A DNA stretch of 7,144 bases from positions 1 through 7,144 of the forward strand of contig CAMXXM010000073.1 of NCBI GenBank assembly GCA_947253195.1. The letters run 5' to 3'. Position numbers and translations under genes: made by a program. Shown piece by piece: positions 1 to 7,097 of this stretch. Below the pieces are notes generated by a model. It worked only from the letters and a program-made list of their open reading frames with translations. It was not told the DNA's origin and did not search any database. How positions within the stretch are numbered: position 1 is the stretch's first letter; the number at the start of each line of letters is the position of its first letter. This stretch comes from an uncultured Porphyromonas sp. (GTDB lineage Bacteria; Bacteroidota; Bacteroidia; Bacteroidales; Porphyromonadaceae).

Positions 1-209
1 ACCAAGACCTCATCGACCTGGGCAAAAGCCGACCGCTCAAGGATCAGCGCGCCAAGTACGGTACGCTCCAGCTCAAGGTTGTGAGGCGGCACACGACTGG
101 CGAGGATCCGCGAGAGTCCCTCTCTCACGAAGGTCGAGTCCTGCGGTGTCGTCTCCACTTGGGGCGTAACCGGTGCCGATGGAGTGGCTGTTGTATCTTG
201 ATCTGACAT
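1..209 (-). CDS. dnaB: Replicative DNA helicase DnaB, N-terminal fragment (runs off the window)
   Basis: DnaB is the hexameric helicase that unwinds DNA ahead of the replication fork and recruits primase. Only the first 69 codons are present, starting at the ATG at 209. Residues 1-39 form a Thr/Pro-rich, probably disordered leader. The family signature of the DnaB N-terminal domain follows: VPPHNLELERTVLGALILE at residues 40-58, matching the usual pattern of P-P-H, then E-x-E and V-L-G-x-L-L. The RecA-like ATPase domain lies outside the window. The start is supported by a GGGAGA Shine-Dalgarno-like sequence 7 nt upstream. The gene begins 20 bp after the lepA stop on the same strand, so lepA-dnaB is probably one transcript. 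The fragment is short, but the motif is distinctive. Confidence 0.85.
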   Translation of the reverse strand, partial: MSDQDTTATPSAPVTPQVETTPQDSTFVREGLSRILASRVPPHNLELERTVLGALILERSAFAQVDEVL

Positions 210-216
210 AATTATA

Positions 217-222
217 TCTCCC
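217..222 (-). promoter_or_regulatory. Ribosome binding site of dnaB
   Basis: On the minus strand the sequence is GGGAGA followed by a 7-nt AT-rich spacer and the dnaB ATG at 209. It lies in the 20-bp gap after lepA and is the only well-placed Shine-Dalgarno-like sequence seen in this window. That supports independent ribosome loading on dnaB within a lepA-dnaB message. Confidence 0.5.
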
Positions 223-229
223 GTTTCTC

Positions 230-2020
230 TCAGTCCTCGTCCAGCTTAAGCACAGTAAGGAATGCCTTCTGTGGCACCTCCACCTTACCGATACGCTTCA
301 TCCGCTTCTTTCCCTCCTTCTGCTTCTCGAGGAGCTTGCGCTTGCGACTCACGTCACCACCATAGCACTTCGCTGTCACGTCCTTGCGCAGCGCCTTGAT
401 CGTCTCTCGGGCAACCACCTTCGCCCCGATGGCAGCCTGCACGGCGATGTCAAACTGCTGACGCGGGATCAGTGTCTTGAGCTTCTCACAGAACTTTCGT
501 CCCATCGTCTGAGCATTGCCGCGGAAGGTCAGCATACTGAGGGCATCGACCGGCTCTCCATTGAGGAGAATGTCCACCCGCACGAGGTCAGAGGTGCGAA
601 GGTCGGTGACGTGGTAGTCAAAGGAGGCATACCCGCTCGAGACACTCTTGAGCCGGTCGTAGAAGTCGATCACGATCTCCCCAAGCGGCATGTCGAAGAG
701 CAGTTCCATTCGGTTACCATAGAGGTAGTTTTGCTTGATGAGGATGCCCCGCTTAGCGAGACAAAGCTCGATGATCGGACCGATATAGTCCATCGTCGTG
801 ATGATTGACGCGCGGATGTAGGGCTCCTCGATATGGTCGATCTCTGCGGGATCGGGGAGACCGGATGGGTTGTGTACCTCCATCACATCCCCCTTACGGG
901 TGTAGACCATATAGGAGACGTTGGGGACCGTGGTGATGACAGACATATTGTACTCCCGGTCGAGACGCTCCTGGACGATCTCCATATGGAGCAGGCCGAG
1001 GAAACCGCATCGGAAGCCAAAACCGAGAGCTGCAGAGCTCTCGGGGGCGAAGGTCAGCGAGGCATCGTTGAGCCTCAGCTTATCAAGCGAGGTCCTGAGG
1101 TTCTCATAGTCCTCCGGGGCGATCGGATAGACGCCGGCGAAGACCATCGGCTTCACCTCCTCAAAGCCCTTGATCGGAGCCTGAGCAGGACTTTCCACAG
1201 AGGTGATGGTGTCACCCACTTTTACCTCTCCCGAGTCCTTGATTCCCGAGATGATGTAGCCCACATCTCCACACTTCACCTCTTGCTTGGGGACCATATC
1301 CATCTCCAGAGTACCCACCTCATCGGCATCGTACTCGGTATTGGTCTGCATAAATTTCACCCGCTCTCCGGCGTGTACCGATCCATTCACGACCTTGTAG
1401 TAAGCGATGATCCCACGGTAGGCATTGAATACGGAGTCAAAGATGAGCGCCTGCAGCGGAGCGTCCGGATCACCCACAGGAGCGGGAACCTTCTCCACGA
1501 TCGTATCAAGTATCTCCTTGATCCCGACACCGGAGCGCCCACTGGCGAGGAGGATATCCTCCCGGTCACAGCCCAGGAGCTCGATCACCTCGTCCCCGGC
1601 GAGGTCGACATTGGCACTCTCGAGGTCAATCTTATTGAGCACCGGGATGATCGTCAGGTCATGCTCGATCGCCATGTAGAGATTGGAGATCGTCTGCGCC
1701 TGCACCCCCTGCGAGGCATCGACCACCAGCAGCGCCCCCTCGCAGGCAGCGATGGAGCGAGACACCTCGTACGAGAAGTCGACGTGTCCGGGGGTGTCGA
1801 TAAGATTGAGTATATACTCCTCACCCTGATACTCATACTGCATCTGTATCGCGTGACTCTTGATCGTTATGCCACGCTCACGCTCCAGATCCATATTATC
1901 CAGCACCTGATCCTCAGAGCGATTGGAGACCGTATTGGTGTAGTCCAGCAAACGGTCGGCAAGCGTGCTCTTACCGTGATCGATGTGAGCAATGATACAG
2001 AAGTTTCGTATATGTTTCAT
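230..2020 (-). CDS. lepA: Elongation factor 4 (LepA), ribosome-associated translational GTPase
   Basis: The 596-residue product matches the usual LepA length of about 600. The GTPase motifs are all visible: AHIDHGKST (P-loop, residues 11-19), RGITI (switch I, 49-53), DTPGH (75-79), NKID (129-132) and a G5-like SGRSGVG (160-166). EF-G-like domains II, III and V follow. The LepA-specific C-terminal domain, with the [20 protein letters not shown] segment, begins near residue 550 and is rich in Lys/Arg. LepA binds the ribosome and is implicated in back-translocation, in initiation and in ribosome assembly. The ATG at 2020 gives the canonical N-terminus [19 protein letters not shown]. No Shine-Dalgarno sequence precedes it; the upstream bases are A-rich, as is common in Bacteroidetes. 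It is the first gene of the probable lepA-dnaB operon. All catalytic motifs are intact. Confidence 0.98.
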   Translation of the reverse strand: MKHIRNFCIIAHIDHGKSTLADRLLDYTNTVSNRSEDQVLDNMDLERERGITIKSHAIQMQYEYQGEEYILNLIDTPGHVDFSYEVSRSIAACEGALLVVDASQGVQAQTISNLYMAIEHDLTIIPVLNKIDLESANVDLAGDEVIELLGCDREDILLASGRSGVGIKEILDTIVEKVPAPVGDPDAPLQALIFDSVFNAYRGIIAYYKVVNGSVHAGERVKFMQTNTEYDADEVGTLEMDMVPKQEVKCGDVGYIISGIKDSGEVKVGDTITSVESPAQAPIKGFEEVKPMVFAGVYPIAPEDYENLRTSLDKLRLNDASLTFAPESSAALGFGFRCGFLGLLHMEIVQERLDREYNMSVITTVPNVSYMVYTRKGDVMEVHNPSGLPDPAEIDHIEEPYIRASIITTMDYIGPIIELCLAKRGILIKQNYLYGNRMELLFDMPLGEIVIDFYDRLKSVSSGYASFDYHVTDLRTSDLVRVDILLNGEPVDALSMLTFRGNAQTMGRKFCEKLKTLIPRQQFDIAVQAAIGAKVVARETIKALRKDVTAKCYGGDVSRKRKLLEKQKEGKKRMKRIGKVEVPQKAFLTVLKLDED

Positions 2021-2045
2021 GTAAGTGTCTATTGTTTATCAGCCA

Positions 2046-2053
2046 CAAAGTTA
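2046..2053 (-). promoter_or_regulatory. Candidate -7 promoter element for lepA(-dnaB)
   Basis: The minus strand reads TAACTTTG, an exact match to the TAnnTTTG -7 consensus of the Bacteroidetes primary sigma factor. It lies 25 bp upstream of the lepA ATG and would give a short, roughly 18-nt leader. I see no clear TTG-type -33 element at the right distance, so the call rests on the -7 match and its position. Confidence 0.45.
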
Positions 2054-2088
2054 CCTAATTTCCGACTGGCTACAGATCGACTGAGACC

Positions 2089-2176
2089 GGACTGGAGTTT
2101 CATCCCTACGGGACTGAAGTCCCAGCCCTACGGGACTGGAGTTTCATCCCTACGGGACCGGAGTCTCCCCTACAAG
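2089..2176. repeat. 22-bp tandem repeat (minisatellite), about four copies
   Basis: Unit 1 (2089-2110) and unit 3 (2133-2154) are identical and begin GGACTGGAGTTTCAT. Unit 2 (2111-2132) has the same length and differs at a few central positions (begins GGACTGAAGTCCCAG). Unit 4 (2155-2176) is decayed: it keeps GGACCGGAGTCTC and CCCTAC but has lost two bases between them. Junctions between units form small palindromes: TCCC-TAC-GGGA at 2103-2113 and at 2147-2157, and GGGACT-GA-AGTCCC at 2110-2123. The array lies upstream of both divergent genes and contains no open reading frame of its own. No function is assigned. Confidence 0.9.
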
Positions 2177-2186
2177 AGACTGTCCC
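2154..2186. other. Imperfect stem-loop at the end of the tandem array
   Basis: GGGAC (2154-2158) pairs with GTCCC (2182-2186) and AGTCTC (2162-2167) pairs with GAGACT (2176-2181). This gives an 11-bp stem with a 3-nt bulge (2159-2161) and an 8-nt loop. It overlaps the decayed fourth repeat unit. There is no T tract on either side, so it does not look like an intrinsic terminator. Confidence 0.5.
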
Positions 2187-2235
2187 GGACGGCAGGCGTG
2201 CGGAGAGGAAAAGTACCCATTAGAAACAATTTAGC

Positions 2236-2243
2236 GAACTTTG
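2236..2243 (+). promoter_or_regulatory. Weak candidate -7 element for the glycosidase gene
   Basis: GAACTTTG matches the Bacteroidetes TAnnTTTG consensus except at its first base and lies 36 bp before the ATG at 2280. It sits in the same sequence context as the lepA candidate promoter on the other strand, which is the main support. No -33 element is recognisable. Confidence 0.3.
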
Positions 2244-2279
2244 TCTCTGAGTAAAAACCAATCCACAAACCAAGAAACG

Positions 2280-4034
2280 ATGAGAAAGAGAATAACCACT
2301 CTCCTGGCAGGACTACTGTCCCTAACGACCGCATATGGTCAGTATCCCGTGGAGAGCTATCAGGAGTTGCCCAATCCCACACCGACTGACCGGTCCCTCT
2401 GGCAGTCGCTTAGCGTCCCGATCATCGGCTGGGGAAGCATTGACATCCGGTACCCCAAGGAGCGACCCGCCGAGGGGCTGACGAGTAAAGAGCTTCGGCT
2501 GAGCGGATGGCGAAGCGAGCGCGTCTACGCCCAAGCAATCGTGAGTAGCGCCACCCCTCTCACCGCACTCAGCTACGAGATCTCAGAGCTGCGTAGCTGC
2601 AACGGTGCAGTCATCCCCTCACCTCAGGGCAAGTCGGGGTCCGGCTTTGTCCGCTATGTGCTGACGGATGAGCTCAATAAGGATGGTCTCGGGGGCTGTG
2701 GTGAGCGACCGGACAATTCCCTTTTCGACTCCACCCTGGTAGCTGATGGGATCGACCACTTAGCTCGCTCTCTGGATCTCACGCCCTACACGACGCGTTC
2801 TATCTGGTTCTCCATAGACATACCGAGGGATGCGAGAGCGGGGAGCTATCGGGCGATGGTCACCGTATGCGATGGTGAGCGGACACTGGCGACCCTGCCC
2901 CTGTCGGTGGTGGTGGACAAGAGAGCACTGCCCGAGAGGAGTGACTTCTTCCTCGATCTGTGGCAAAATCCCTACGCCATAGCAAGGTACTACGGGGTGA
3001 CTCCTTGGTCTGAGGAGCACTTCAGCATCATGCGCCCCTATATGGAGATGTACCGAGACGCAGGGGGCAAGGCGATCACCGCCTCGATCATGTACAAGCC
3101 CTGGAATGGTCAGACTCACGACCCCTTTGACTCCATGATCGACTGGAGGCTCGGGAGGAATGGCAAGTGGCACTTTGACTACACCCACTTCGACGAGTGG
3201 GTCAGCTTCATGATGGATCTCGGGATCGACAAGGCGATCACTTGCTTCTCCATGGTTCCATGGGAGCTCTCTTTCCGCTACTTTGATGAAGTGAGTGGCG
3301 AGTACAAGTTCCTCAAGGCTGAGCCGGGAAGTGAGCCTTACACGGAGCTCTGGTCTGCCATGCTTCGCTCCTTTGCGCAGCACCTGCGAGCAAAGGGGTG
3401 GATCGACCGGACCTACATAGCCATGGATGAGCGGTCTCCCGAGGTGATGGAGGAGTGCCTTCGCCTGATCCACGAGGCGGACCCAGAGCTGAAGGTGCAT
3501 ATGACCGGGGCGCTGCATGAGGAGCTGTCGGATCACCTCGATTACTACTGCGTGGGGCTGGCTGCCAAGTACTCCGAGGAGCTCAAGGCGAAGCGGTGTA
3601 GCGAGGGGAAGATCACCACATTCTACACCTGCTGTGCCGAGCCGCGACCAAATACCTTTACCTTCAGTGCCGCTGCTGACGGAGAGTGGTATGGATGGTA
3701 TGCCGCACGTGAGGGACTGGACGGCTACCTCCGCTGGGCATACAATAGCTGGGTGGAGCAGCCTCTCCTCGACAGCCGATACAGCAACTGGGCTGCCGGT
3801 GACACCTACTTAATCTACCCCGGTGTACGCTCCTCGATCCGCTTTGAGCGACTACGAAGGGGTATCCAAGCTTTTGACAAAATCAAAGCCCTGAGGAGTC
3901 AGTACGCGGGAGACCGGCAGGCGCTCGCCAAGATCGATGCGGCGCTCTCGCTCTTTGACGAGAGTAAGCTCAGCCCCTCCTACACCTCCGACCGGATCAT
4001 CAATGAGGCGAGAGAGATCATAGAGACTCTCTGA
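2280..4034 (+). CDS. Secreted GH123/DUF4091-family glycoside hydrolase (putative beta-N-acetylgalactosaminidase)
   Basis: The 584-residue protein starts with a signal peptide: basic MRKR, a hydrophobic stretch to about residue 17, then AYG before Q21, a typical Bacteroidetes cleavage site. No lipobox is seen. Residues about 25-215 look like a beta-sandwich domain, followed by a TIM-barrel-like catalytic region. The adjacent acid pair in YIAMDERSPE (D383-E384) fits the Asp-Glu pair of GH123 enzymes, which use substrate-assisted catalysis on terminal beta-GalNAc. The C-terminal block AAGDTYLIYPG (505-515) and SSIRFERLRRGIQAFDKIK (518-536) is typical of DUF4091. I chose the ATG at 2280 over an upstream in-frame TTG at 2241 because it places the signal peptide at the N-terminus. 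No Shine-Dalgarno sequence is visible. Expected location is the periplasm or outside the cell. No SusCD, sulfatase or other glycan genes adjoin it. The family call is fairly firm; GalNAc specificity is inferred, since many members are uncharacterised. Confidence 0.8.
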   Translation: MRKRITTLLAGLLSLTTAYGQYPVESYQELPNPTPTDRSLWQSLSVPIIGWGSIDIRYPKERPAEGLTSKELRLSGWRSERVYAQAIVSSATPLTALSYEISELRSCNGAVIPSPQGKSGSGFVRYVLTDELNKDGLGGCGERPDNSLFDSTLVADGIDHLARSLDLTPYTTRSIWFSIDIPRDARAGSYRAMVTVCDGERTLATLPLSVVVDKRALPERSDFFLDLWQNPYAIARYYGVTPWSEEHFSIMRPYMEMYRDAGGKAITASIMYKPWNGQTHDPFDSMIDWRLGRNGKWHFDYTHFDEWVSFMMDLGIDKAITCFSMVPWELSFRYFDEVSGEYKFLKAEPGSEPYTELWSAMLRSFAQHLRAKGWIDRTYIAMDERSPEVMEECLRLIHEADPELKVHMTGALHEELSDHLDYYCVGLAAKYSEELKAKRCSEGKITTFYTCCAEPRPNTFTFSAAADGEWYGWYAAREGLDGYLRWAYNSWVEQPLLDSRYSNWAAGDTYLIYPGVRSSIRFERLRRGIQAFDKIKALRSQYAGDRQALAKIDAALSLFDESKLSPSYTSDRIINEAREIIETL

Positions 4035-4053
4035 GGACCTCCTTTCTGAGCAT

Positions 4054-4088
4054 AAAAAACCTCCAAGCCTTACGGCTCGGAGGTTTTT
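4054..4088. terminator. Bidirectional intrinsic terminator between the glycosidase gene and asnS
   Basis: AAAAACCTCC (4055-4064) pairs with GGAGGTTTTT (4079-4088), and AGCC (4066-4069) pairs with GGCT (4074-4077) around a TTAC loop, with one A/C mismatch. The T run on the plus strand and the A run from 4054 (a U run on minus transcripts) let it stop transcription from both converging genes. It lies 20 bp after the glycosidase stop and 12 bp beyond the asnS stop. Confidence 0.93.
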
Positions 4089-4100
4089 GCTTATCAGTGA

Positions 4101-5501
4101 TTAGAAGTTCGCATTCTTAGGGGTGCGGGGGAAGGGAATGACGTCCCTGATATTGGACATCCCTGTGACGAAGAGCACCAAGCGCTCAAAGCCCAGACCA
4201 AATCCACTGTGGGGGCAGGCTCCGAAGCGGCGCGTATCGAGGTACCAATTCATCGCCTCCAGCGGGATCCCGACCTCCTCACAGCGCTTGGTCAGCTTGG
4301 CGAGGTCTGCCTCACGCTCGGATCCGCCCATGATCTCGCCGATGCGAGGGAAGAGCACATCCATACCACGGACGGTCTTGCCATCCTCATTTTGCTTCAT
4401 ATAGAAAGCCTTGATCTCCTTCGGGTAGTCGGTGACCATCACAGGCTTCTTGTAGTGCTTCTCTACGAGGTAGCGCTCATGCTCGGCCGCCAAGTCACAG
4501 CCCCAATAGACAGGGAACTCAAATTTCACCCCATCCTTGATCGCCTGCTCCAACACTTCCACTCCCTCGGTGTAAGTGATGCGGGCAAAGTGCTGATTGT
4601 CGACAAACCGGAGCCGCTCAATGAGGGTGTCATCGTAGGTGTCGTTGAGGAACTGCACATCGTCTGCGCACTCCGTCAGAGCCCAGTGGATGAGGTACTT
4701 GACGAAGTCCTCCGCCAAGTCCATATTGTCGGTATTGTCGTAGAAGGCCATCTCCGGCTCGATCATCCAAAACTCTGCCAAGTGGCGAGGGGTATTCGAG
4801 TCCTCTGCACGGAATGTCGGGCCAAAGGTGTAGATCTCTCCCAGTCCCATAGCTGCAAGCTCACCCTCCAGCTGACCGGAGACGGTGAGGTTGGTCTCCT
4901 GACCGAAGAAGTCCTGGCTGTAGTCTACTTCACCCTCCTCGGTACGGGGCGGATTGGCCACATCCAGCGTCGTCACCTGGAACATCTGCCCGGCTCCCTC
5001 AGCATCAGAGGCAGTGATCAGCGGAGTGTGGAAGTAGACAAACCCCTTGTCGTGAAAGTACTTGTGGATCGCATAAGCCATATTGTGGCGGATGCGGAAG
5101 ACAGCACCAAAGGTATTGGTCCTCGGACGGAGGTGAGCCACCTCTCGCAGGAACTCAAAGGTGTGCTCCTTCTTCTGCAAGGGATACGTATCGGGGTCTG
5201 CCGTGCCGTAGATCTCGATGGCATCGGCCTGTACCTCTACTGTCTGTCCCTTGCCCTGACTCTCTACCAGCTTGCCGTCTACAGAGAGACAGGCACCGGT
5301 GGTGATTCTCTTGAGCAGCTCCTCATCGATCTTGCTCTTGTCGGCAACTATCTGGAGGTTATACACCGAGGAGCCGTCATTCATCGCGATGAAGGCGACA
5401 TACTTACTACCTCTCTTCGTGCGGACCCACCCCTTGACATTGACCTCCTGCCCGATGTACTTAGGATCCTTGACGAGGTCGACTATCTTTACTCTTTTCA
5501 T
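4101..5501 (-). CDS. asnS: Asparaginyl-tRNA synthetase
   Basis: This class IIb aminoacyl-tRNA synthetase charges tRNA-Asn with asparagine in the cytoplasm. At 466 residues it has the normal bacterial length. The N-terminal OB-fold anticodon-binding domain covers about residues 15-100 ([14 protein letters not shown]). The catalytic core has motif 1 around [18 protein letters not shown] (146-163), motif 2 at [16 protein letters not shown] (230-245) and motif 3 at [15 protein letters not shown] (433-447). The AsnRS-type segment [16 protein letters not shown] (185-200) and the ending [11 protein letters not shown] separate it from AspRS and LysRS. The presence of AsnRS implies a direct route to Asn-tRNA, although this alone does not exclude a GatCAB route. 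The ATG at 5501 follows the pseudouridine synthase stop by 17 bp, suggesting co-transcription. No strong Shine-Dalgarno sequence is visible. Confidence 0.98.
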   Translation of the reverse strand: MKRVKIVDLVKDPKYIGQEVNVKGWVRTKRGSKYVAFIAMNDGSSVYNLQIVADKSKIDEELLKRITTGACLSVDGKLVESQGKGQTVEVQADAIEIYGTADPDTYPLQKKEHTFEFLREVAHLRPRTNTFGAVFRIRHNMAYAIHKYFHDKGFVYFHTPLITASDAEGAGQMFQVTTLDVANPPRTEEGEVDYSQDFFGQETNLTVSGQLEGELAAMGLGEIYTFGPTFRAEDSNTPRHLAEFWMIEPEMAFYDNTDNMDLAEDFVKYLIHWALTECADDVQFLNDTYDDTLIERLRFVDNQHFARITYTEGVEVLEQAIKDGVKFEFPVYWGCDLAAEHERYLVEKHYKKPVMVTDYPKEIKAFYMKQNEDGKTVRGMDVLFPRIGEIMGGSEREADLAKLTKRCEEVGIPLEAMNWYLDTRRFGACPHSGFGLGFERLVLFVTGMSNIRDVIPFPRTPKNANF

Positions 5502-5518
5502 AAGATTTTCTTATCTGC

Positions 5519-7009
5519 TTACTCAAATGCTCCCATCTTGAGGTTATCCACCTCTTCCTGTGTCAGGTAGCGCCACTTGCCACGACCGAGATTCTTCTTA
5601 GTCAGACCGGCAAAGTAGACCCGATCCAGCTTCACCACTCGGTAGCCCAGCGCCTCGAAGAGACGACGCACAATGCGGTTACGGCCTGAGTGGATCTCTA
5701 TACCCACCTGAGTGTGATCCTCGTCGGTGACGTAGCTGATCGCATCGGCGTGCATCTCGCCGTCCTCAAGCTCGATCCCATCTGCCAGCTTCTGCATATC
5801 CTCGGGAGATACCTCCTTATCAAGCCAGGCGTGGTAGATCTTCTTCTTTTCAAAGGAGGGGTGTACCAGCTTTGCTGCCAGCTCACCATCGTTGGTGAGA
5901 AGGAGCACACCGGTCGTATTTCGGTCAAGTCGCCCCACCGGATAGATACGCTCCTTGGCAGCTGAGCGAACAAGATTGACGACCGTCATCCGCTCCTGCG
6001 GATCATCTGATGTGGTGACGCAGTTGCGCGGCTTATTGAGCAGGACATAGACCTTGCTCTCCGGCTTCACCTCCTGACGATTGACCTCAACACAGTCATT
6101 GATCGTCACCTTGGTACCAAGAGTGGTGACGGGGGTGCCATTGACTAACACGGCACCGGCAGCGATGAGATCATCCGCCTCACGACGAGAGCAGACACCG
6201 GAGTTGGCGATAAACTTATTGAGCCGGATTGGCTCATCCGTACTTATCTCAGGCTGATCGTAGGTAGGGCGGGCCGGCTTACGCTTGCCCATATTACCTC
6301 CCTGACGCCCACCAAACTGACGGGGGGAGCTGCCGCCTCGAGAGCGATTATCCCTTGCTCCATTAGGGCGGCGCCCTCCACGATGCTCTCCATCCTGGTC
6401 ATTGTAAGACCGGCGAGGTCTCTGTCCGTATGCGGGCCTATCCCCCTGGTCACGACGATAGGGACGGCTGCCCTGGGGGCGTCGCTGTCCCTGATCATCA
6501 CCATAGGGCCGGTAGGAGGAGCGCCCTCTACTCGGGCGTCTCTCCTCCTGATCATCGGTAGAGATGTGGAAAGAGCCCTCGTCTGACTCACGATCATCGG
6601 CATAGGACTGACCATAGAGCCTGCGATTGCTCTCAAACCTCTGCTTGTACCTCGCTCTGTAGTCGGTATCAAGCTCACTATCTCGGCGATCAGTACGATC
6701 AGGCATCCTATCCTGACGTGTGAAGTTGGTGCGACGTCTGTAGGAGTCGTAGCTCTCGGAGACACCGGCTCTCTCCCTTCTGTAGTCGGTGGTAGCGGTA
6801 GGTCCCTCATCGGGACGCATATCACGAATGCGACGGCGGCGTCTCATGCCCACCGATTGGTCATCATCAGAGTCAGTTCGTCTGCTGCGGTACTGCGACC
6901 GAGGGCGATCGGTATAGTCGCTATCCGTTGCCGAGGAGCGTCCCTCGGGACGATCAGCAGGGTCATCATCGTAGAGAGACCCCTTGTCCATGTAGTCGTC
7001 TTTATTCAT
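5519..7009 (-). CDS. rRNA pseudouridine synthase, RluB/RsuA family, with long Arg-rich N-terminal extension
   Basis: The 496-residue protein isomerises a uridine in rRNA to pseudouridine. An S4 RNA-binding domain lies at residues 261-291 (IRLNKFIANSGVCSRREADD). The catalytic domain follows, with LLNKPRNCVTT (323-333), GRLDRNTTGVLLLTNDGE (359-376, catalytic Asp at D362) and the RsuA/RluB-type NRIVRRLFEALGY (444-456). Family members are usually about 240-300 residues. Here residues 1 to about 250 form a low-complexity tail rich in Arg, Asp, Tyr, Gly and Ser, probably disordered and RNA-binding. I chose the ATG at 7009; an in-frame GTG at 7054 would place the start inside the hairpin leader and add an unconvincing peptide. 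It is probably co-transcribed with asnS. RluB (a 23S target near position 2605 in E. coli numbering) is the likeliest relative, but RluE, RluF or RsuA specificity cannot be excluded. Confidence 0.92.
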   Translation of the reverse strand: MNKDDYMDKGSLYDDDPADRPEGRSSATDSDYTDRPRSQYRSRRTDSDDDQSVGMRRRRRIRDMRPDEGPTATTDYRRERAGVSESYDSYRRRTNFTRQDRMPDRTDRRDSELDTDYRARYKQRFESNRRLYGQSYADDRESDEGSFHISTDDQEERRPSRGRSSYRPYGDDQGQRRPQGSRPYRRDQGDRPAYGQRPRRSYNDQDGEHRGGRRPNGARDNRSRGGSSPRQFGGRQGGNMGKRKPARPTYDQPEISTDEPIRLNKFIANSGVCSRREADDLIAAGAVLVNGTPVTTLGTKVTINDCVEVNRQEVKPESKVYVLLNKPRNCVTTSDDPQERMTVVNLVRSAAKERIYPVGRLDRNTTGVLLLTNDGELAAKLVHPSFEKKKIYHAWLDKEVSPEDMQKLADGIELEDGEMHADAISYVTDEDHTQVGIEIHSGRNRIVRRLFEALGYRVVKLDRVYFAGLTKKNLGRGKWRYLTQEEVDNLKMGAFE

Positions 7010-7011
7010 TT

Positions 7012-7060
7012 TAGACTTGTCTATCTCCCTCACGGGAGGGTGACGCAGCCTCACGGCTGC
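7012..7060 (-). promoter_or_regulatory. Structured 5' leader of the pseudouridine synthase gene: three consecutive inverted repeats
   Basis: Read as minus-strand RNA, the first hairpin is GCAGCC-GUGA-GGCUGC (7060-7045). After 6 nt comes CUCCC-GUGA-GGGAG (7038-7025), then after one base UAGAC-AA-GUCUA (7023-7012), ending two bases before the ATG. Two of the three share the same GUGA loop, a stable GNRA tetraloop. The only Shine-Dalgarno-like bases (GGGAG, 7029-7025) are buried in the second stem and sit 15 nt from the start, farther than usual. This suggests control of translation or mRNA stability, or protein binding. It matches no riboswitch class I recognise. The third repeat could instead be a DNA operator half-site pair. 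The bases at 7061-7097 are AT-rich and probably hold the promoter, but no clear motif is seen. Confidence 0.5.
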
Positions 7061-7097
7061 ATGTATTGTAAATAGCTAATATTTAACGGTGTAAAGA

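Larger units (their letters stand above)
2040..2249. repeat. Inverted pair of 22-bp sequences bounding the intergenic repeat region
   Basis: The minus strand of 2061-2040 and the plus strand of 2228-2249 agree at 17 of 22 positions. The shared pattern is AA, T, TTAG, two variable bases, AACTTTGT, two variable bases, CTG. They face outwards, towards lepA and the glycosidase gene, and enclose about 165 bp that includes the 22-bp tandem array. There are two readings: two copies of a similar promoter (both contain AACTTTG, a -7-like element), or the terminal inverted repeats of a small non-autonomous element. No target-site duplication is obvious. The similarity is directly visible; the interpretation is open. 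Confidence 0.55.

Noticed and set aside
2089..2176. CRISPR array
   Set aside because: The 22-bp units are directly tandem with no unique spacers, and no cas gene is nearby.
2154..2186. Intrinsic terminator of an unseen small RNA
   Set aside because: The stem lacks a following T tract on either strand, and the region sits between two divergent starts where no terminator is needed.
833..2254. Long plus-strand reading frame (473 codons) antisense to lepA
   Set aside because: It lies almost wholly opposite lepA, whose frame has intact family motifs. The predicted peptide resembles no family and looks like a shadow of codon bias in GC-rich DNA.
2241..2279. TTG start at 2241 extending the glycosidase by 13 residues
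   Set aside because: It would place a polar peptide before the signal sequence and would start inside the candidate -7 element. The ATG at 2280 gives a normal signal peptide.
2760..3536. Minus-strand frame of 258 codons inside the glycosidase gene
   Set aside because: It is antisense to a well-supported coding region and has no recognisable motif.
4209..5570. Long plus-strand reading frame (453 codons) antisense to asnS
   Set aside because: It is a complementary-frame shadow of a clear AsnRS gene, with no recognisable domain and a start inside asnS.
7010..7054. GTG start at 7054 extending the pseudouridine synthase by 15 residues
   Set aside because: The extension is encoded by the palindromic leader and has no family similarity. 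The ATG at 7009 begins a plausible protein.
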